Below, one piece after another: positions 1 through 9,859 of a DNA stretch of 64,000 nt (the first letter of the stretch is position 1; each line of letters begins with the position of its first letter). A program made the position numbers and the translations under genes. Source of the DNA: Nitrobacteraceae bacterium AZCC 1564. GTDB taxonomy: Bacteria; Pseudomonadota; Alphaproteobacteria; Rhizobiales; Xanthobacteraceae. The notes under the pieces were generated by a model. That model made no database searches. It saw only the letters and a program-made list of their open reading frames with translations, and had not been told where the DNA came from. The stretch is from the NCBI GenBank assembly GCA_036924835.1, contig JBAGRR010000001.1, forward strand, positions 1,674,001-1,738,000, given 5' to 3'.

Positions 1-1232
1 ACGCGATCGAACCCTTGTGGTCCGGGAGACGCTGGATCGCTTTCGACCTGGGTGGAAAATTTCGCGCGCTCAAGCTTGAGCGGTGCGAGTTCAGCGTTCA
101 CGGCCTTATTGAGCTTGTCCGCGGTCTTGTTGCGTGCCGCTGACAGTTTTTGCGCGGCAGCGTCATAAGCTTTGTCAGCAGCCGCGACCGCCTTTTCCAG
201 CACCTTCAACTGATCGGCGCCAGCATCGATCAGCGCAATATCGGAGGCGTATCGCTTGGCAAGAGCGGCCAGCCCATCGACGGGTGTCGAGTACTTTCGC
301 GCGGCTCCACGAAGCGCGAACAGGCGCTCTTCGATGCGCTCAAGTTCGAGCGGGTCGAAATCCGCCGCAACGAGCGCCGCATTGAGATGCTGGTCGGCTT
401 CTTCCAGCGCGTTGATGGCAGCGTCCATGGCTTTGACCGCGGGTTCAATGAGCGCGGGAGCGCTCGCTGCACGGCGTTCCAGGCGGCGCACCGCGGCCGC
501 CAATGACGACACGGGCGATTGAGGACCGCCGACCGCAGCCTGCGCATCGCGCAGATCCTCCGCAATCTTCTCACCCTGCATCATGACGGCGCGGCGCTCG
601 GCCAGAGCCGTCTCCTCACCCTCTTCCGGATTGAGCTTTGTCAGTTCCTCGGATGCGTGCCGCAGGTAGTCCGCCTCGCGCGCCGCGCGCTCCATGCTGG
701 CACGATGTTCATCAAGCGCCGCACGGGCTGTACGCCGCGCTTCCCACAAGTCTTCGATCGCGGCTACATCCTTCTCAAGGGACGCAAATGCGTCCAGCAA
801 TTGCCGGTGCGTCGCGGTATCCACCAGTGCCCGCTCGTCATGCTGACCATGGATTTCCACCAGCGTCGCGCCGACAGCTTTTAATGTCTGCACACTGATG
901 GCCTGATCGTTGAGGAAAGCACGCGTGCGGCCGTCGGCGAGCTGCACCCGGCGCAGGATCATTTCACCGGAATCGTCTAGCCCGTTGTCGCGGAGAATTG
1001 TGCTGGCAGGATGCTTCTTCGGAACATCGAAGACCGCTGTCACCTGGCCCTGCTCCGCGCCGTGCCGGACGAGGCTGGCATCGCCACGCCCGCCAAGCGC
1101 GAGCGCAAAGGCGTCCAGAAGAATGGATTTGCCTGCACCGGTTTCGCCGGTGAGAACCGCGAGTCCCTTGAGGAAATCGATATCAAGCCGCTCGATCAGG
1201 ACGATGTCACGGATCGAAAGCCGGGCCAGCAT
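1..1232 (-). CDS. recN: DNA repair protein RecN (3' end beyond window)
   Basis: RecN is an SMC-like ATPase that acts in recombinational repair of double-strand breaks. The reverse strand reads from an ATG at 1232 through an open frame to the window edge, so about 410 residues are present and the C-terminal part is missing. The N-terminus has the ATP-binding loop GETGAGKS at about residues 29-36, followed by the family motif VEIHGQHDERAL, and then a long charged stretch expected to form the coiled coil. It starts 21 bases after bamD, so the two are probably cotranscribed. The lpxC-bamD-recN order is typical of rhizobial relatives. Identification is firm from the motif and the context. Confidence 0.93.
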   Translation of the reverse strand, partial: MLARLSIRDIVLIERLDIDFLKGLAVLTGETGAGKSILLDAFALALGGRGDASLVRHGAEQGQVTAVFDVPKKHPASTILRDNGLDDSGEMILRRVQLADGRTRAFLNDQAISVQTLKAVGATLVEIHGQHDERALVDTATHRQLLDAFASLEKDVAAIEDLWEARRTARAALDEHRASMERAAREADYLRHASEELTKLNPEEGEETALAERRAVMMQGEKIAEDLRDAQAAVGGPQSPVSSLAAAVRRLERRAASAPALIEPAVKAMDAAINALEEADQHLNAALVAADFDPLELERIEERLFALRGAARKYSTPVDGLAALAKRYASDIALIDAGADQLKVLEKAVAAADKAYDAAAQKLSAARNKTADKLNKAVNAELAPLKLERAKFSTQVESDPASPGPQGFDR

Positions 1233-1253
1233 GCGAAGTAGGTCCTGATTAAA

Positions 1254-2147
1254 CTAACCGAGACCAACCTTCTTGAACGCCCGGGTTATCCAGGAGCCCT
1301 TGTTGACGGTCGGCTCGACTCCGCCGGACTTTACAAGATTGTAGGCGTCTTTGTACCAGCGGCTATCAGGAAAGTTGTGGCCAAGAATGGCTGCCGCCGT
1401 CTGGGCCTCGCCCACAATGCCGATCGCCATGTAGGCCTCGGTCAGGCGGGCGAGCGCTTCTTCGACGTGACGCGTGGTCTGGTATTGCGTCACCACAACC
1501 TTGAAGCGGTTGATCGCCGCCGTGTAGTCCTTTTTCTCAAGGTAATAGCGGCCAACGTTCATTTCCTTGCCAGCCAACTGGTCGCGCGCAGCTTCGATCT
1601 TTTTGCGAGCCGTCGTGGCATATTCCGACGTCGGATATTTCCGGGTTACCTCTTCCAGTGCGGCAATCGCCTTTTCCGTGCGGCCCTGATCACGGGACAC
1701 GTCCGGGATCTGATCAAAGTTGGATACCGCAATCAGATATTGTGCGTAGGCGGCGTCTGGGCTGCCGGGATGCAACGCAATGTAACGGTTAGCGGAGGAA
1801 ATGCACTCGTCGTAGTCGCCGTTTTCATAAGACGCATAGGCTGACATCAGCAGCGATTTGCGCGCCCAGTCGGAATACGGGTGCTGGCGGTCAACTTCCT
1901 CGAACTTCTTGTTCGCGGCCTTACGGTCGTTTTTCTGGTTTAGCAGGTACAGGCCTTCGTTGTAGAGCTTGTCCGCCGGCTCATCGACGAAAGTTTCTTC
2001 CTTGGCCATGAACTTGTCCCACAGCGCACCGGTTCCGCAGCCCGCGAGAGGCGCGGCAAGCACGACCAGTCCAAGCGCCAGACGCGCCTGACGGCCAAGT
2101 TGGCTAATGCGAGCAAGATTCATGAATTTGCGCGGTTCGAGCGTCAT
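1254..2147 (-). CDS. bamD: Outer membrane assembly lipoprotein BamD
   Basis: BamD (ComL/YfiO) is an essential lipoprotein of the BAM complex that folds beta-barrel proteins into the outer membrane. The product of up to 297 residues has an N-terminal signal with the lipobox LAGC, then TPR-type repeats (LYNEGLYLLNQKNDRKAA; YLEKKDYTAAINRFKVVV) as in the family. A second ATG nine codons in (2123) is an alternative start; neither has a strong ribosome site. The gene lies between lpxC and recN, the usual alphaproteobacterial neighbourhood. The length fits the family. Confidence 0.93.
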   Translation of the reverse strand: MTLEPRKFMNLARISQLGRQARLALGLVVLAAPLAGCGTGALWDKFMAKEETFVDEPADKLYNEGLYLLNQKNDRKAANKKFEEVDRQHPYSDWARKSLLMSAYASYENGDYDECISSANRYIALHPGSPDAAYAQYLIAVSNFDQIPDVSRDQGRTEKAIAALEEVTRKYPTSEYATTARKKIEAARDQLAGKEMNVGRYYLEKKDYTAAINRFKVVVTQYQTTRHVEEALARLTEAYMAIGIVGEAQTAAAILGHNFPDSRWYKDAYNLVKSGGVEPTVNKGSWITRAFKKVGLG

Positions 2148-2422
2148 ACGTTTGGGACCGACCTGAATAAAATCCGACGCGTAAAATCCGGCGATTGAGG
2201 TTGCTAGACACCGAAAGGCTCAAAACCACTTTACCTCGGCTGAAACTGCCTACAGGAAGTTCAAGTCGGGCCTATGTAGCCGAAAAAGATATCTCCACCA
2301 ACCGGATAGGTGGACATTTCGCCCGGATTAAGGCGGCGTTCTGCCTGTGGTCACGAACTTGGTTAAGCGGGTTTCCGCTGGCTCGGCGCAGCGGATGCCC
2401 CTGATTTACAGAGCAAAAACGC
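2148..2422. other. lpxC-bamD intergenic region
   Basis: This 275-base gap separates the end of lpxC from the start of bamD on the reverse strand. No coding frame in it looks real. It probably holds the bamD promoter, but no clear -35/-10 pair or terminator stem was found by eye. Confidence 0.4.
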
Positions 2423-3397
2423 TCAGGATACGTCCGGAGCGAAGGCTGCCGCAGCGACCATACCGCCAACGACATCCGCATGCCCGCGCGAACGCCGTGC
2501 AGCGACGGCACGTTCAGCCACGACTTCGGTTGCCTCGACCACCCGCCATGCATGGCGATCAGCCAGAAGGGCGGTGAGCACCGCATGGTTGAGCTTATGG
2601 CCACCACGCACGGAGCGATAGAGACCAATCAGTGGCAGACCAGCCAGCGCAAGGTCGCCCAGTACGTCGAGAACCTTGTGACGCACGCATTCGTCGGCGA
2701 AGCGCAGGCCCTCGGTGTTCAGGACTCGGGTGTCGTCGAACACCACACAATTGTCGAAAGATGCGCCGAGCGCATACCCCGTGCTCCAGAGCTTGGCGAC
2801 GTCGGCCATGCAACCGAACGTACGGGCGCGGGAGATGTCTCTACGGAAGCTGTCTGCATCGAGATCGAAGGCATAAGCCTGATGCCCGATCAGCGAGTTG
2901 GCGAAATTGATTTCAAGCTCGGCCCGGAAACCGCGGGCATAGGGAAGGAATTCGCCGACCGACTCGCCCTGCACAACTCTGACCGGCTTGAGGACTTCAA
3001 TGAAACGACGCGGCGCGTTTTGTTGGACAACTCCGGCGCGATCAATGGCTGCTACGAAGGAAGCCGCACTGCCGTCCATGATCGGAACTTCAGGTCCATC
3101 GATTTCGATGGTGGCGTTATCAACACCCATGCCGCGCAACGCGGCGAGAACGTGCTCAGCGGTAGAAACCAGGGGGCCTGACTGGTCGCCCAGCACGGTA
3201 GCAAATTCAGTGGCAACGACGGAGTTGGAAATAGCTTTGACTTCCCGGTCGCCACCATCGAGACCTGTCCGAATAAAGACGAAACCGGAATTGGTCTCAG
3301 ATGGACCGAGGGTCAGGGTGACCGCCGATCCAGAGTGAACGCCAACGCCCGTCACAGTTACATGCGACCGGAGCGTCGTTTGACGACTGGATTTCAT
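2423..3397 (-). CDS. lpxC: UDP-3-O-acyl-N-acetylglucosamine deacetylase LpxC
   Basis: LpxC removes the N-acetyl group from UDP-3-O-acyl-GlcNAc, the committed step of lipid A synthesis, using a catalytic zinc. The protein has the family motifs: an N-terminus of the type RQTTLRSHVTVTGVGVHSG, the zinc histidine region STAEHVLAALRGMGVDNA, a second metal motif RHKVLDVLGDLAL (His and Asp ligands) and GGHKLNHAVL near the C-terminus. The start at 3397 (MKSSRQTTL) gives 324 residues and matches the beginning of known LpxC proteins. ATGs at 3424 and 3514 are in frame but would add an unconserved extension. It follows ftsZ and probably has its own promoter, because a terminator lies between them. Confidence 0.95.
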   Translation of the reverse strand: MKSSRQTTLRSHVTVTGVGVHSGSAVTLTLGPSETNSGFVFIRTGLDGGDREVKAISNSVVATEFATVLGDQSGPLVSTAEHVLAALRGMGVDNATIEIDGPEVPIMDGSAASFVAAIDRAGVVQQNAPRRFIEVLKPVRVVQGESVGEFLPYARGFRAELEINFANSLIGHQAYAFDLDADSFRRDISRARTFGCMADVAKLWSTGYALGASFDNCVVFDDTRVLNTEGLRFADECVRHKVLDVLGDLALAGLPLIGLYRSVRGGHKLNHAVLTALLADRHAWRVVEATEVVAERAVAARRSRGHADVVGGMVAAAAFAPDVS

Positions 3398-3734
3398 TCC
3401 CGCGTGCCCGATAATATTAATCATCTGAAGGTCGCCAGCGCCGTTAACCGGTACTTCGGCTTCAGATCGTCCCCAAGATGCGAAGACCTTAGCCATTGCC
3501 CCTAAGAGCGCCAATTCACGCTTGTTTACAGATTGTTACCCCAAACTCGCCGCATTCACGCCGCCTGTTGGGCCAACTCCACATCCACCGCAACCTGTGA
3601 CAAGGCAACCAAATCCTAAATTCCATAAATAAATTCAAAAGGTTAATGGAAACCAACGACCGTCCGAACCGTCAAACAAAATGCCCCGGCAAAACTGCCG
3701 GGGCATCGTCATCCTCACGGATTGTTACACACGT
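3398..3734. other. ftsZ-lpxC intergenic region
   Basis: This gap of 337 bases contains the ftsZ terminator hairpin (3681-3706) and then an AT-rich stretch (about 3600-3660) upstream of lpxC on the reverse strand. That stretch is the likely place of an lpxC promoter. No gene is supported here. Confidence 0.45.
3681..3706 (-). terminator. Rho-independent terminator of ftsZ
   Basis: An 11-base perfect stem (ATGCCCCGGCA / TGCCGGGGCAT) with a 4-base loop lies 29 bases past the ftsZ stop. On the reverse strand it is followed by a T-rich tract (TTTTGTTT), as expected of an intrinsic terminator. It would end the ftsQ-ftsA-ftsZ transcript before lpxC. Confidence 0.82.
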
Positions 3735-5516
3735 TTAGTTCGCCTGCCGCCGCAAAAAGGCGGGGATATCCAGGTGATCCTCGCCCCCCTGAGGCGCCAC
3801 TGGGGCCGGGCGACCATGCGAATCAAGGCCCTGCGGCGCAGGCGCCGGACGGCGAGCGTATTCCGACACCGGGTCGCCGCCGTACTGCGCGGGAATCGGA
3901 CGCTGCGGCTTGCGCTCCGGCAACGGTGGCATCTGCGGCATGGCAGGACCGGCACCGCGGGCTGCAATCGGCGGCTCGCTGTCTTCGTCGCGACGACCGA
4001 GACCGACATTGGCCAGGCGCTGCAGCAACGAGGTACGGGTCTTCTGCGGATGCGGCGGTTCCTCAGCCGCTTCACCACGCGCCTTGCGGATTTCGTTCTG
4101 CGCTGGAACCGGAAGCTCGTCGAACTGCGGCATCCGCGGTGCGCGCAGCGGCATGCGCTCAGCCGGCTGCGGAATAAAGGCTGCTGGAGGCGCCGGTTCC
4201 TGGATGTTGTGCATCGGCTCTTCCTGTTCCGGGAACATCGATGGCTTCGGCGGGATCGGTCGCACGTTCACGTCGCCATAGGCGGCAGGTTGCATTTGTG
4301 GCTGAGACTGCCGTTCGGCAGGTGATACGGCCTCGGCGATTGCGGCCAGAGCGGCACGGTCAATGTGGTCGGTGCGAGGTGGCGCGGTGGGAGCAGCGGC
4401 TGCTGGAGCCGGAGCTTTCTGCTGCTGCGCGGCACGTTCTGCCATGCGCTGATTGTCTGCACGCAGACGAGCGGTCAGTTCCGCCAGACGGCTTTCCGGT
4501 GCAACCGACGGGCTCATTGTGGCTGGGGCAGGAGTCGCGCGCGCAGCCGCGACCGCGTCGATGCCAGTAGCGACCACGGACACACGGATGATGCCATCAA
4601 GGGTCTCGTCGAAGGTTGCGCCGACAATAATGTTGGCGTCGTTGTCGACTTCCTCGCGAATGCGGGTCGCCGCTTCGTCGACCTCGAACAGCGTCAAGTC
4701 CTTGCCGCCGGTGATGGAAATCAGGAGGCCACGTGCGCCCTTCATGGACGAATCGTCGATCAGCGGGTTGGCGATAGCAGCTTCGGCGGCGGTCAGGGCC
4801 CGCTTCTCGCCGGTGGACTCGCCAGTGCCCATCATCGCCTTGCCCATCTCCTTCATCACGGCGCGGACGTCGGCGAAGTCGAGGTTGATGAGGCCTTCCT
4901 TGACCATCAGATCGGTGATGCAGGCGACGCCCGAGTAGAGCACTTGGTCAGCCATCGCGAACGCGTCGGCAAAAGTGGTCTTTTCGTTGGCGACGCGGAA
5001 CAGATTCTGATTCGGGATGATCAGCAGCGTATCGACCACTTTCTGAAGCTCGCCAATGCCGGTTTCGGCGGTGCGCATGCGGCGCTGGCCTTCAAAGTGG
5101 AATGGCTTGGTAACGACGCCCACGGTCAGGATGCCCATCTCGCGGGCGGTCGCGGCGATAACCGGTGCGGCGCCGGTGCCGGTACCACCACCCATGCCAG
5201 CGGTGACGAACACCATGTTAGCGCCCGACAGATGATCCTTGATCTCGTCGATGACCTCTTGCGCGGCTGCGGCGCCCACGTCCGGCTGCGATCCGGCGCC
5301 GAGGCCCTGGGTGACCTGCGTGCCCATTTGCACGATGCGTTCGGCCTTCGACATGGTCAGGGCCTGCGCGTCGGTATTGGCGACGACGAAGTCCACCCCC
5401 TGAAGACCGGCGGTGATCATGTTGTTGACGGCATTACCGCCCGCGCCGCCGACACCGAAAACGGTGATACGCGGCTTCAGCTCGCGAATATCGGGTACGT
5501 TGAGATTGATGGTCAT
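3735..5516 (-). CDS. ftsZ: Cell division protein FtsZ
   Basis: FtsZ is the tubulin-like GTPase that forms the division ring. With the ATG at 5516 ([20 protein letters not shown]) it has 593 residues. The GTP-binding signature GGGTGTG is at about residues 109-115 and is followed by the normal GTPase and T7-loop regions. A long proline/alanine/glutamine-rich linker of roughly 250 residues comes next, ending in the conserved tail [10 protein letters not shown] that binds FtsA. The long linker is usual in rhizobial and bradyrhizobial FtsZ. An upstream ATG at 5558 would add 14 arginine-rich residues without support. It follows ftsA after 84 bases and ends at a terminator. Confidence 0.97.
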   Translation of the reverse strand: MTINLNVPDIRELKPRITVFGVGGAGGNAVNNMITAGLQGVDFVVANTDAQALTMSKAERIVQMGTQVTQGLGAGSQPDVGAAAAQEVIDEIKDHLSGANMVFVTAGMGGGTGTGAAPVIAATAREMGILTVGVVTKPFHFEGQRRMRTAETGIGELQKVVDTLLIIPNQNLFRVANEKTTFADAFAMADQVLYSGVACITDLMVKEGLINLDFADVRAVMKEMGKAMMGTGESTGEKRALTAAEAAIANPLIDDSSMKGARGLLISITGGKDLTLFEVDEAATRIREEVDNDANIIVGATFDETLDGIIRVSVVATGIDAVAAARATPAPATMSPSVAPESRLAELTARLRADNQRMAERAAQQQKAPAPAAAAPTAPPRTDHIDRAALAAIAEAVSPAERQSQPQMQPAAYGDVNVRPIPPKPSMFPEQEEPMHNIQEPAPPAAFIPQPAERMPLRAPRMPQFDELPVPAQNEIRKARGEAAEEPPHPQKTRTSLLQRLANVGLGRRDEDSEPPIAARGAGPAMPQMPPLPERKPQRPIPAQYGGDPVSEYARRPAPAPQGLDSHGRPAPVAPQGGEDHLDIPAFLRRQAN

Positions 5517-5600
5517 GGTTGCCTCTCGATTACGCGCGCGTGGGGGCTTGGGCTGCACGCCAAAGCAGTTGATGAAATGGTTCGATTCGGGTTGCGATCA

Positions 5601-6923
5601 TCAGAAGCCCTCTCGAAGCCATCGTCCGACCTTTCCGAAATATCCGTCAGTCCCTGTCATGACTTGCCGCGTATGCCGCGGTTCAACGTGTTCAAGGTGA
5701 GCGAATTGCGGATAGAGCAGCAGACCTGTGGGCACCGCGAACGATGCGCTCTTCGCTTCGGTCGGCAAACGGCCGAAGCCAAGCGGACGCCCGACCCGCA
5801 CCGGACGGCCCAGGATGCGGCTGGCAAGCTCCGGCACGCCATTCAGCTGCGAAGCACCACCGCTCAAAACAACCCGCGCCCGCGGCTCTGCCGCAAAGGG
5901 GGATTCCGCGAGCCGATCCCTGACCATCTCAAAAATCTCCTCGACACGCTGCCGAATGATGTTCGCGATCGTGGCGCGTGAAACCATCTGCGGCACATCG
6001 CGGTCGTCATCCCCCGCCGAAGGCACACTCATAACGTCGCGGGCATCCGATCCGCCTGTCAGCACCGTGCCATATAACGTCTTGATTCGCTCGGCATCTG
6101 CAATGCATGCACCGAGTCCTCGCGCGAGATCCATGGTGACGTGTTGCCCGCCGAGCGCAAATCCACTGGCATGAACGAACTGTCCGTTCGAATAGGTCGC
6201 GATTGTTGTCGTACCTGCCCCCATTTCGACCACAGCCGCGCCCAGATCGGTCTCGTCATCGGTGAGCACCGAAAGCCCGGCCACATAAGGACCGGCAGCC
6301 ATGGCCTCGACATTGAGGTGGCAGCGCTCGACCACAAGCATCAGATTTTTTGCTGCGGTTGCTTCCGCTGTGACGACATTCATGTCGATCCCGAAGTGCC
6401 GGGCGACCATTCCGCTAGGATCACGAACGCCTTTGACTCCATCAAGCGAGAAGCCGACCGGCAAGGCATGCAGAACGGTGCGTCCCTTTGGCGTCGCATG
6501 ATGCATGCCAGCGCTGACGACCCGGCTCATATCAGCCGGCGTGACCGCTCCGTTGCGTAATTCTGATGACGCTTCAACAAGATTGCCCTGCAGACGACCG
6601 GCCGACACCGACAGCAGCACGGATTCCACGCGCACTTTCGCGGTGCGTTCGGCCAGGGCGACGGCCTGCCGCACGGCCTGCTCGCATTCAGCAAGATCCA
6701 CGACCGCACCGGCTTTGATACCCCGCGACTGGATGTGGCTCAGGCCAATCAGTTCGACCGCGTGGGTACGCCCCCGCAGAGCATCGCTCGGCGGACAGGG
6801 CTTTAACCGGGCGATCAGACAGGCGATCTTGCTCGTGCCGATATCAAGTGCCGCCACCAACGCCGTCTTGTTCGGCGGCATCTGACGCGTCTTTGGGGTC
6901 TGGACGCCATCGAGACTGGTCAT
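5601..6923 (-). CDS. ftsA: Cell division protein FtsA
   Basis: FtsA is the actin-like ATPase that anchors FtsZ to the inner membrane through a C-terminal amphipathic helix. The 440-residue product has the phosphate-1 motif ALDIGTSKIACLIARL near the N-terminus, the phosphate-2 region VVEMGAGTTTIATY, the adenosine motif VVLSGGASQLNGVPELA, and a C-terminal amphipathic end (YFGKVGRWLREGF) suited to membrane targeting. Its ATG overlaps the ftsQ stop by four bases (ATGA), which suggests translational coupling. Confidence 0.97.
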   Translation of the reverse strand: MTSLDGVQTPKTRQMPPNKTALVAALDIGTSKIACLIARLKPCPPSDALRGRTHAVELIGLSHIQSRGIKAGAVVDLAECEQAVRQAVALAERTAKVRVESVLLSVSAGRLQGNLVEASSELRNGAVTPADMSRVVSAGMHHATPKGRTVLHALPVGFSLDGVKGVRDPSGMVARHFGIDMNVVTAEATAAKNLMLVVERCHLNVEAMAAGPYVAGLSVLTDDETDLGAAVVEMGAGTTTIATYSNGQFVHASGFALGGQHVTMDLARGLGACIADAERIKTLYGTVLTGGSDARDVMSVPSAGDDDRDVPQMVSRATIANIIRQRVEEIFEMVRDRLAESPFAAEPRARVVLSGGASQLNGVPELASRILGRPVRVGRPLGFGRLPTEAKSASFAVPTGLLLYPQFAHLEHVEPRHTRQVMTGTDGYFGKVGRWLREGF

Positions 6924-7891
6924 GCGTCACCAGCCTTTCTCTTGGATTTCGATTTGTCCTTGAACAGTTCCTCACGCGCCTTTGCAGCATCTTCCGACAG
7001 ACGGACGCTCACACGATCCGGCAACCGCAGATCGATCGCGGTGATGTCCCGGGAGAACAGGTGATCTTCCTGGTCGAGTTTCGTGAGCATCGCCAGCGAC
7101 TTTTCGACGTCGTGCTCCGGCAAGCGCACGTCAACACCATCAGCGAGGCGCAGATTCCAGCGCCGCTCGCCGACGAACACGATCGCCTTCACGGCCGAAC
7201 GGACCTGCGGGTACTGTCCGAGCAGGTTGAGAAAATCCTTGGCGCGGGATTCAGCTCCCTTGCCGACGACCAGCGGCAGCGACACAAAACGCCGCGCCAC
7301 ATAAGGCTCCAGCACAGTGCCGTCCTCGGCGATCACGGACACGCGGCCATTCTCCTGCCAAAGCGCATAGGGCGTGCGTTCGGTGATATCGATCTGCAGC
7401 CGGCCGGGATAAAGCTTCTGAACGGTGGCATCGCTGATCCAGGGATCAGCCTTCAGCTTGTCGCGAGCAGCAGCGGCATCAAGGAACAGCAGCGACGAAC
7501 GGCCATTGATGCCGCCGACGGCGAGGACTTCGTCCTGCGTGAGTTGCTTGCGCCCGGTGATTGCAACACTGGTGATTCTGAAACCCACCGCGTTGGCGGC
7601 GGCATTGCGGGTATCGCTCAGCGCGCCAAGGAAATTATCACTGTGGCCTCCCCTGATGATTCCAAGCGCAGCTGTGCCGGCCAGCAGCAAAACCATGGCT
7701 ACGACCCCGATACCGCGCGGCATCGAGCGCTCTAGCTTGGCAATCGTGGGATTTTCATCGTGAAATGGCCGACGGGCAGGCGAAGACGTGCGAGCACGAA
7801 AACGCAATGCTGCCGAAGCAACTTTTTTCCTCGGATTAGATTGGGGCCCCGTTCGTCCTACCGACCGAGGGAGGCGTCCTCCACCATCCAT
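6920..7891 (-). CDS. ftsQ: Cell division protein FtsQ
   Basis: FtsQ is a bitopic inner-membrane divisome protein that links early and late division proteins. The 323-residue product has a basic cytoplasmic N-terminus, one membrane segment (around GIGVVAMVLLLAGTAALGII), a POTRA domain starting at VGFRITSVAITGRKQLTQDE, and the FtsQ/DivIB domain with the sequence WLRLADGVDVRLPE-like in its C-terminal half. The start at 7891 overlaps the end of ddl by 34 bases. A four-base overlap joins it to ftsA. This is the standard ddl-ftsQ-ftsA-ftsZ order. Confidence 0.94.
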   Translation of the reverse strand: MDGGGRLPRSVGRTGPQSNPRKKVASAALRFRARTSSPARRPFHDENPTIAKLERSMPRGIGVVAMVLLLAGTAALGIIRGGHSDNFLGALSDTRNAAANAVGFRITSVAITGRKQLTQDEVLAVGGINGRSSLLFLDAAAARDKLKADPWISDATVQKLYPGRLQIDITERTPYALWQENGRVSVIAEDGTVLEPYVARRFVSLPLVVGKGAESRAKDFLNLLGQYPQVRSAVKAIVFVGERRWNLRLADGVDVRLPEHDVEKSLAMLTKLDQEDHLFSRDITAIDLRLPDRVSVRLSEDAAKAREELFKDKSKSKRKAGDA

Positions 7892-8784
7892 TGCACCAAC
7901 TCGTCAAATGTTACGCCCGCGTGCGCGGCTAGTTCCGGAACAAGTGACGTCTCGGTCATGCCAGGTTGGGTGTTGACCTCGAGGCAGATTAATCCCCCCG
8001 TCCCCTCGATGCGGTCGTCGTAACGGAAATCCGCACGGCTCACACCCCGGCAGCCAAGCGCCACATGCGCAGCTAGCGTTAACCTTCGGACTTCCTGGTA
8101 AACAAAAGGTAAAATTGGTGCAGGCAGGATGTGTTTTGATGCGCCGGGAGAATACTTTGCCTCGTAATCGTAAAATTTGATTAATGGTACGATCTCGATA
8201 ACGCCGGTCGGTTCCCCGTTGATGACCGCGCAGGTGAGTTCCTTTCCCGCCACATATTTTTCCACCAAAAGTTGCTCGCCATGAGGCCAGTCTTCACGGA
8301 ACAGCTCCTGCGGCGGATGGGCGTGGCCCTCCGTGATGATGAAGACCCCAACGCTCGAGCCGTCTGCCACGGGCTTGATGACATAAGGCGGCGCCATGAC
8401 ATGGCCCTTAGCCACCTCAGCGCGTGACAATGTCAGACCTTCGGCAACCGGCACGCCTGCCGTGGCCATCACCGTCTTTGCGAGATCCTTCTGCATCGCC
8501 AAGGATGAAGCCAAGACTCCCGAGTGAGAATAAGGAATGCCAAGTGTCTCGAGCACGCCCTGAATGGTGCCGTCCTCCCCTGGGCGGCCATGCAGCATCA
8601 CGAGCGCAGCATCCGGTTTCAACGTGTCGAGCACCGTCGCGATGTCACGCTTCACGTCAATACGCGTCACCCGGTATCCCCTGCGCTCCAGTGCATCCGC
8701 GCACGCCTTGCCCGAGCGCAGCGAGACCTCTCGCTCCGACGACCATCCGCCCATCAGCACAGCGACATGTTGAAATCGTTTCAT
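7858..8784 (-). CDS. ddl: D-alanine--D-alanine ligase
   Basis: Ddl is an ATP-grasp enzyme that joins two D-alanines for the pentapeptide of lipid II. The 308-residue product begins with VAVLMGGWSSEREVSL, the conserved Ddl N-terminus, and contains LHGRPGEDGTIQGVLE, the phosphate-binding region KPVADGSSVGV and the metal-binding C-terminal motif LEVNTQPGMTETSLVPELA. Its length is normal for DdlB. Between it and murB lie a repeat element and a DUF4239 gene on the other strand, so ddl-ftsQ-ftsA-ftsZ probably has its own promoter in or near 8785-9058. Confidence 0.96.
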   Translation of the reverse strand: MKRFQHVAVLMGGWSSEREVSLRSGKACADALERRGYRVTRIDVKRDIATVLDTLKPDAALVMLHGRPGEDGTIQGVLETLGIPYSHSGVLASSLAMQKDLAKTVMATAGVPVAEGLTLSRAEVAKGHVMAPPYVIKPVADGSSVGVFIITEGHAHPPQELFREDWPHGEQLLVEKYVAGKELTCAVINGEPTGVIEIVPLIKFYDYEAKYSPGASKHILPAPILPFVYQEVRRLTLAAHVALGCRGVSRADFRYDDRIEGTGGLICLEVNTQPGMTETSLVPELAAHAGVTFDELVQWMVEDASLGR

Positions 8785-8823
8785 TGCAACTCCTTAATCA
8801 CCCTTACCTACGCTGATTTGAGC

Positions 8824-8990
8824 CTAGTGGTTCGATTCTAACATTCGCATCCTGTTTCGGCGGATACCGTTGCAAATGTTAGAATCAAAGAACCACTAGC
8901 AAATATAAGCTGCTAGTGGAGCCTTGATTTGACATTCGCTAAACGAACCCGCTGCCGGACCGGTAGCGAATGTCAAATCCGCTCCACTAG
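8824..8990 (+). repeat. CTAG-bounded two-hairpin repeat, copy A
   Basis: Copy A lies 40 bases upstream of ddl. Hairpin 1 (8824-8899) has CTAG at both ends, a 10-base outer stem (CTAGTGGTTC / GAACCACTAG), a bulge of three As on the 3' arm, then a 16-base inner stem (GATTCTAACATTCGCA with one mismatch). A spacer CAAATATAAGCTG follows. Hairpin 2 (8913-8990) also starts and ends with CTAG (CTAGTGGAGC / GCTCCACTAG) and has the inner arm GATTTGACATTCGC, with its extra bases on the 5' arm. It belongs to the subfamily with core CATTCGC, like copy C. Confidence 0.9.
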
Positions 8991-9058
8991 GACCAAGTCA
9001 CCACGAGTCAGGTATTGTCATACGGAACACTGACGCTCCAAGAACACGGCACCTTTTT

Positions 9059-9859
9059 ATGATCAGAATCTGGCTTGACCTATCATCCACCGGAATCTTC
9101 GCAACTCTGATTGCGCTGTATTTCGGCATGGTGCTGCTGCTCGTGACCGTTGCATTCCGCAGGCCATTCGCGAATGGAATTCAGCATTTGACCGGCATTG
9201 TGGCGCCATTCTTCGGCGCTGTTGCATTGCTGTTTGCGCTGCTGGTCGGCTTTCTCGCTGCGGATATCAGCGACCGCAATCGCCAGGCCCTACGCTCCGT
9301 TCACGCTGAAGCTGGCGAATTGCGCAATATCTACACACTCAGCGTCGCATCTGTGTCAGACATGCGGACGATTCGGACTGCGCTGAAATCTTATGCTGAC
9401 GCCGTCGTTTCCGACGAGTGGCCGGCGATGGCACAGGATCGCCCCTCACCGCGCACCGATGCAGCCTTCGATGATCTGCTGCGCGAAGTCAGCAATCCAT
9501 CGATCGCCAGAAGCGCTGGCAATGCGGTCCATGCAGCGCTTCTCAACGCGGCTGTGCGGCTGGGGACAGCACGCAATGACAGACTCTCAATCGCAGCGGA
9601 TCACACCAACGATCTAAAATGGTTGACGGTGATCATCCTCGGCCTGTTCACGCAAGTTGCTATCGGGTTGGTACATCTCGAACGAATCCGCGCGTTCACG
9701 ACCGCGCTCATCGTATTCTCAAGCGCGGCGGTCGTGGCCCTCGGCATCGTCGCGCTGCAGGAATACCCATTCTATGGATCGTTCAAACTCTCGCCCGCCC
9801 CCATCGCGCAGATTCAGTCCCTGCCAGAGACGGTAACGCCGGCGCGAAACGGATCCTAA
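9059..9859 (+). CDS. DUF4239 family membrane protein
   Basis: This 266-residue protein resembles the DUF4239 (bestrophin-like) family, whose function is not established. Visible features are an N-terminal membrane helix ([23 protein letters not shown]), a second helix ([22 protein letters not shown]) followed by the family-like segment [23 protein letters not shown], a soluble middle, and two C-terminal helices ([37 protein letters not shown]). It lies against the direction of the dcw cluster between murB and ddl, just after repeat A, and its end overlaps the end of murB by four bases. It looks like an insertion into the cluster. Confidence 0.7.
   Translation: MIRIWLDLSSTGIFATLIALYFGMVLLLVTVAFRRPFANGIQHLTGIVAPFFGAVALLFALLVGFLAADISDRNRQALRSVHAEAGELRNIYTLSVASVSDMRTIRTALKSYADAVVSDEWPAMAQDRPSPRTDAAFDDLLREVSNPSIARSAGNAVHAALLNAAVRLGTARNDRLSIAADHTNDLKWLTVIILGLFTQVAIGLVHLERIRAFTTALIVFSSAAVVALGIVALQEYPFYGSFKLSPAPIAQIQSLPETVTPARNGS

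Noticed and set aside
4365..5981. Long plus-strand open frame of 538 codons opposite ftsZ and ftsA
   Set aside because: It is the antisense shadow of two certain genes in high-GC DNA and has no recognisable domain.
8824..8990. Interpretation of the repeat hairpins as ordinary transcription terminators
   Set aside because: Most copies have no T tract after the stems, several lie upstream of genes, and each unit has two stems with fixed CTAG feet and bulges, which terminators do not need.
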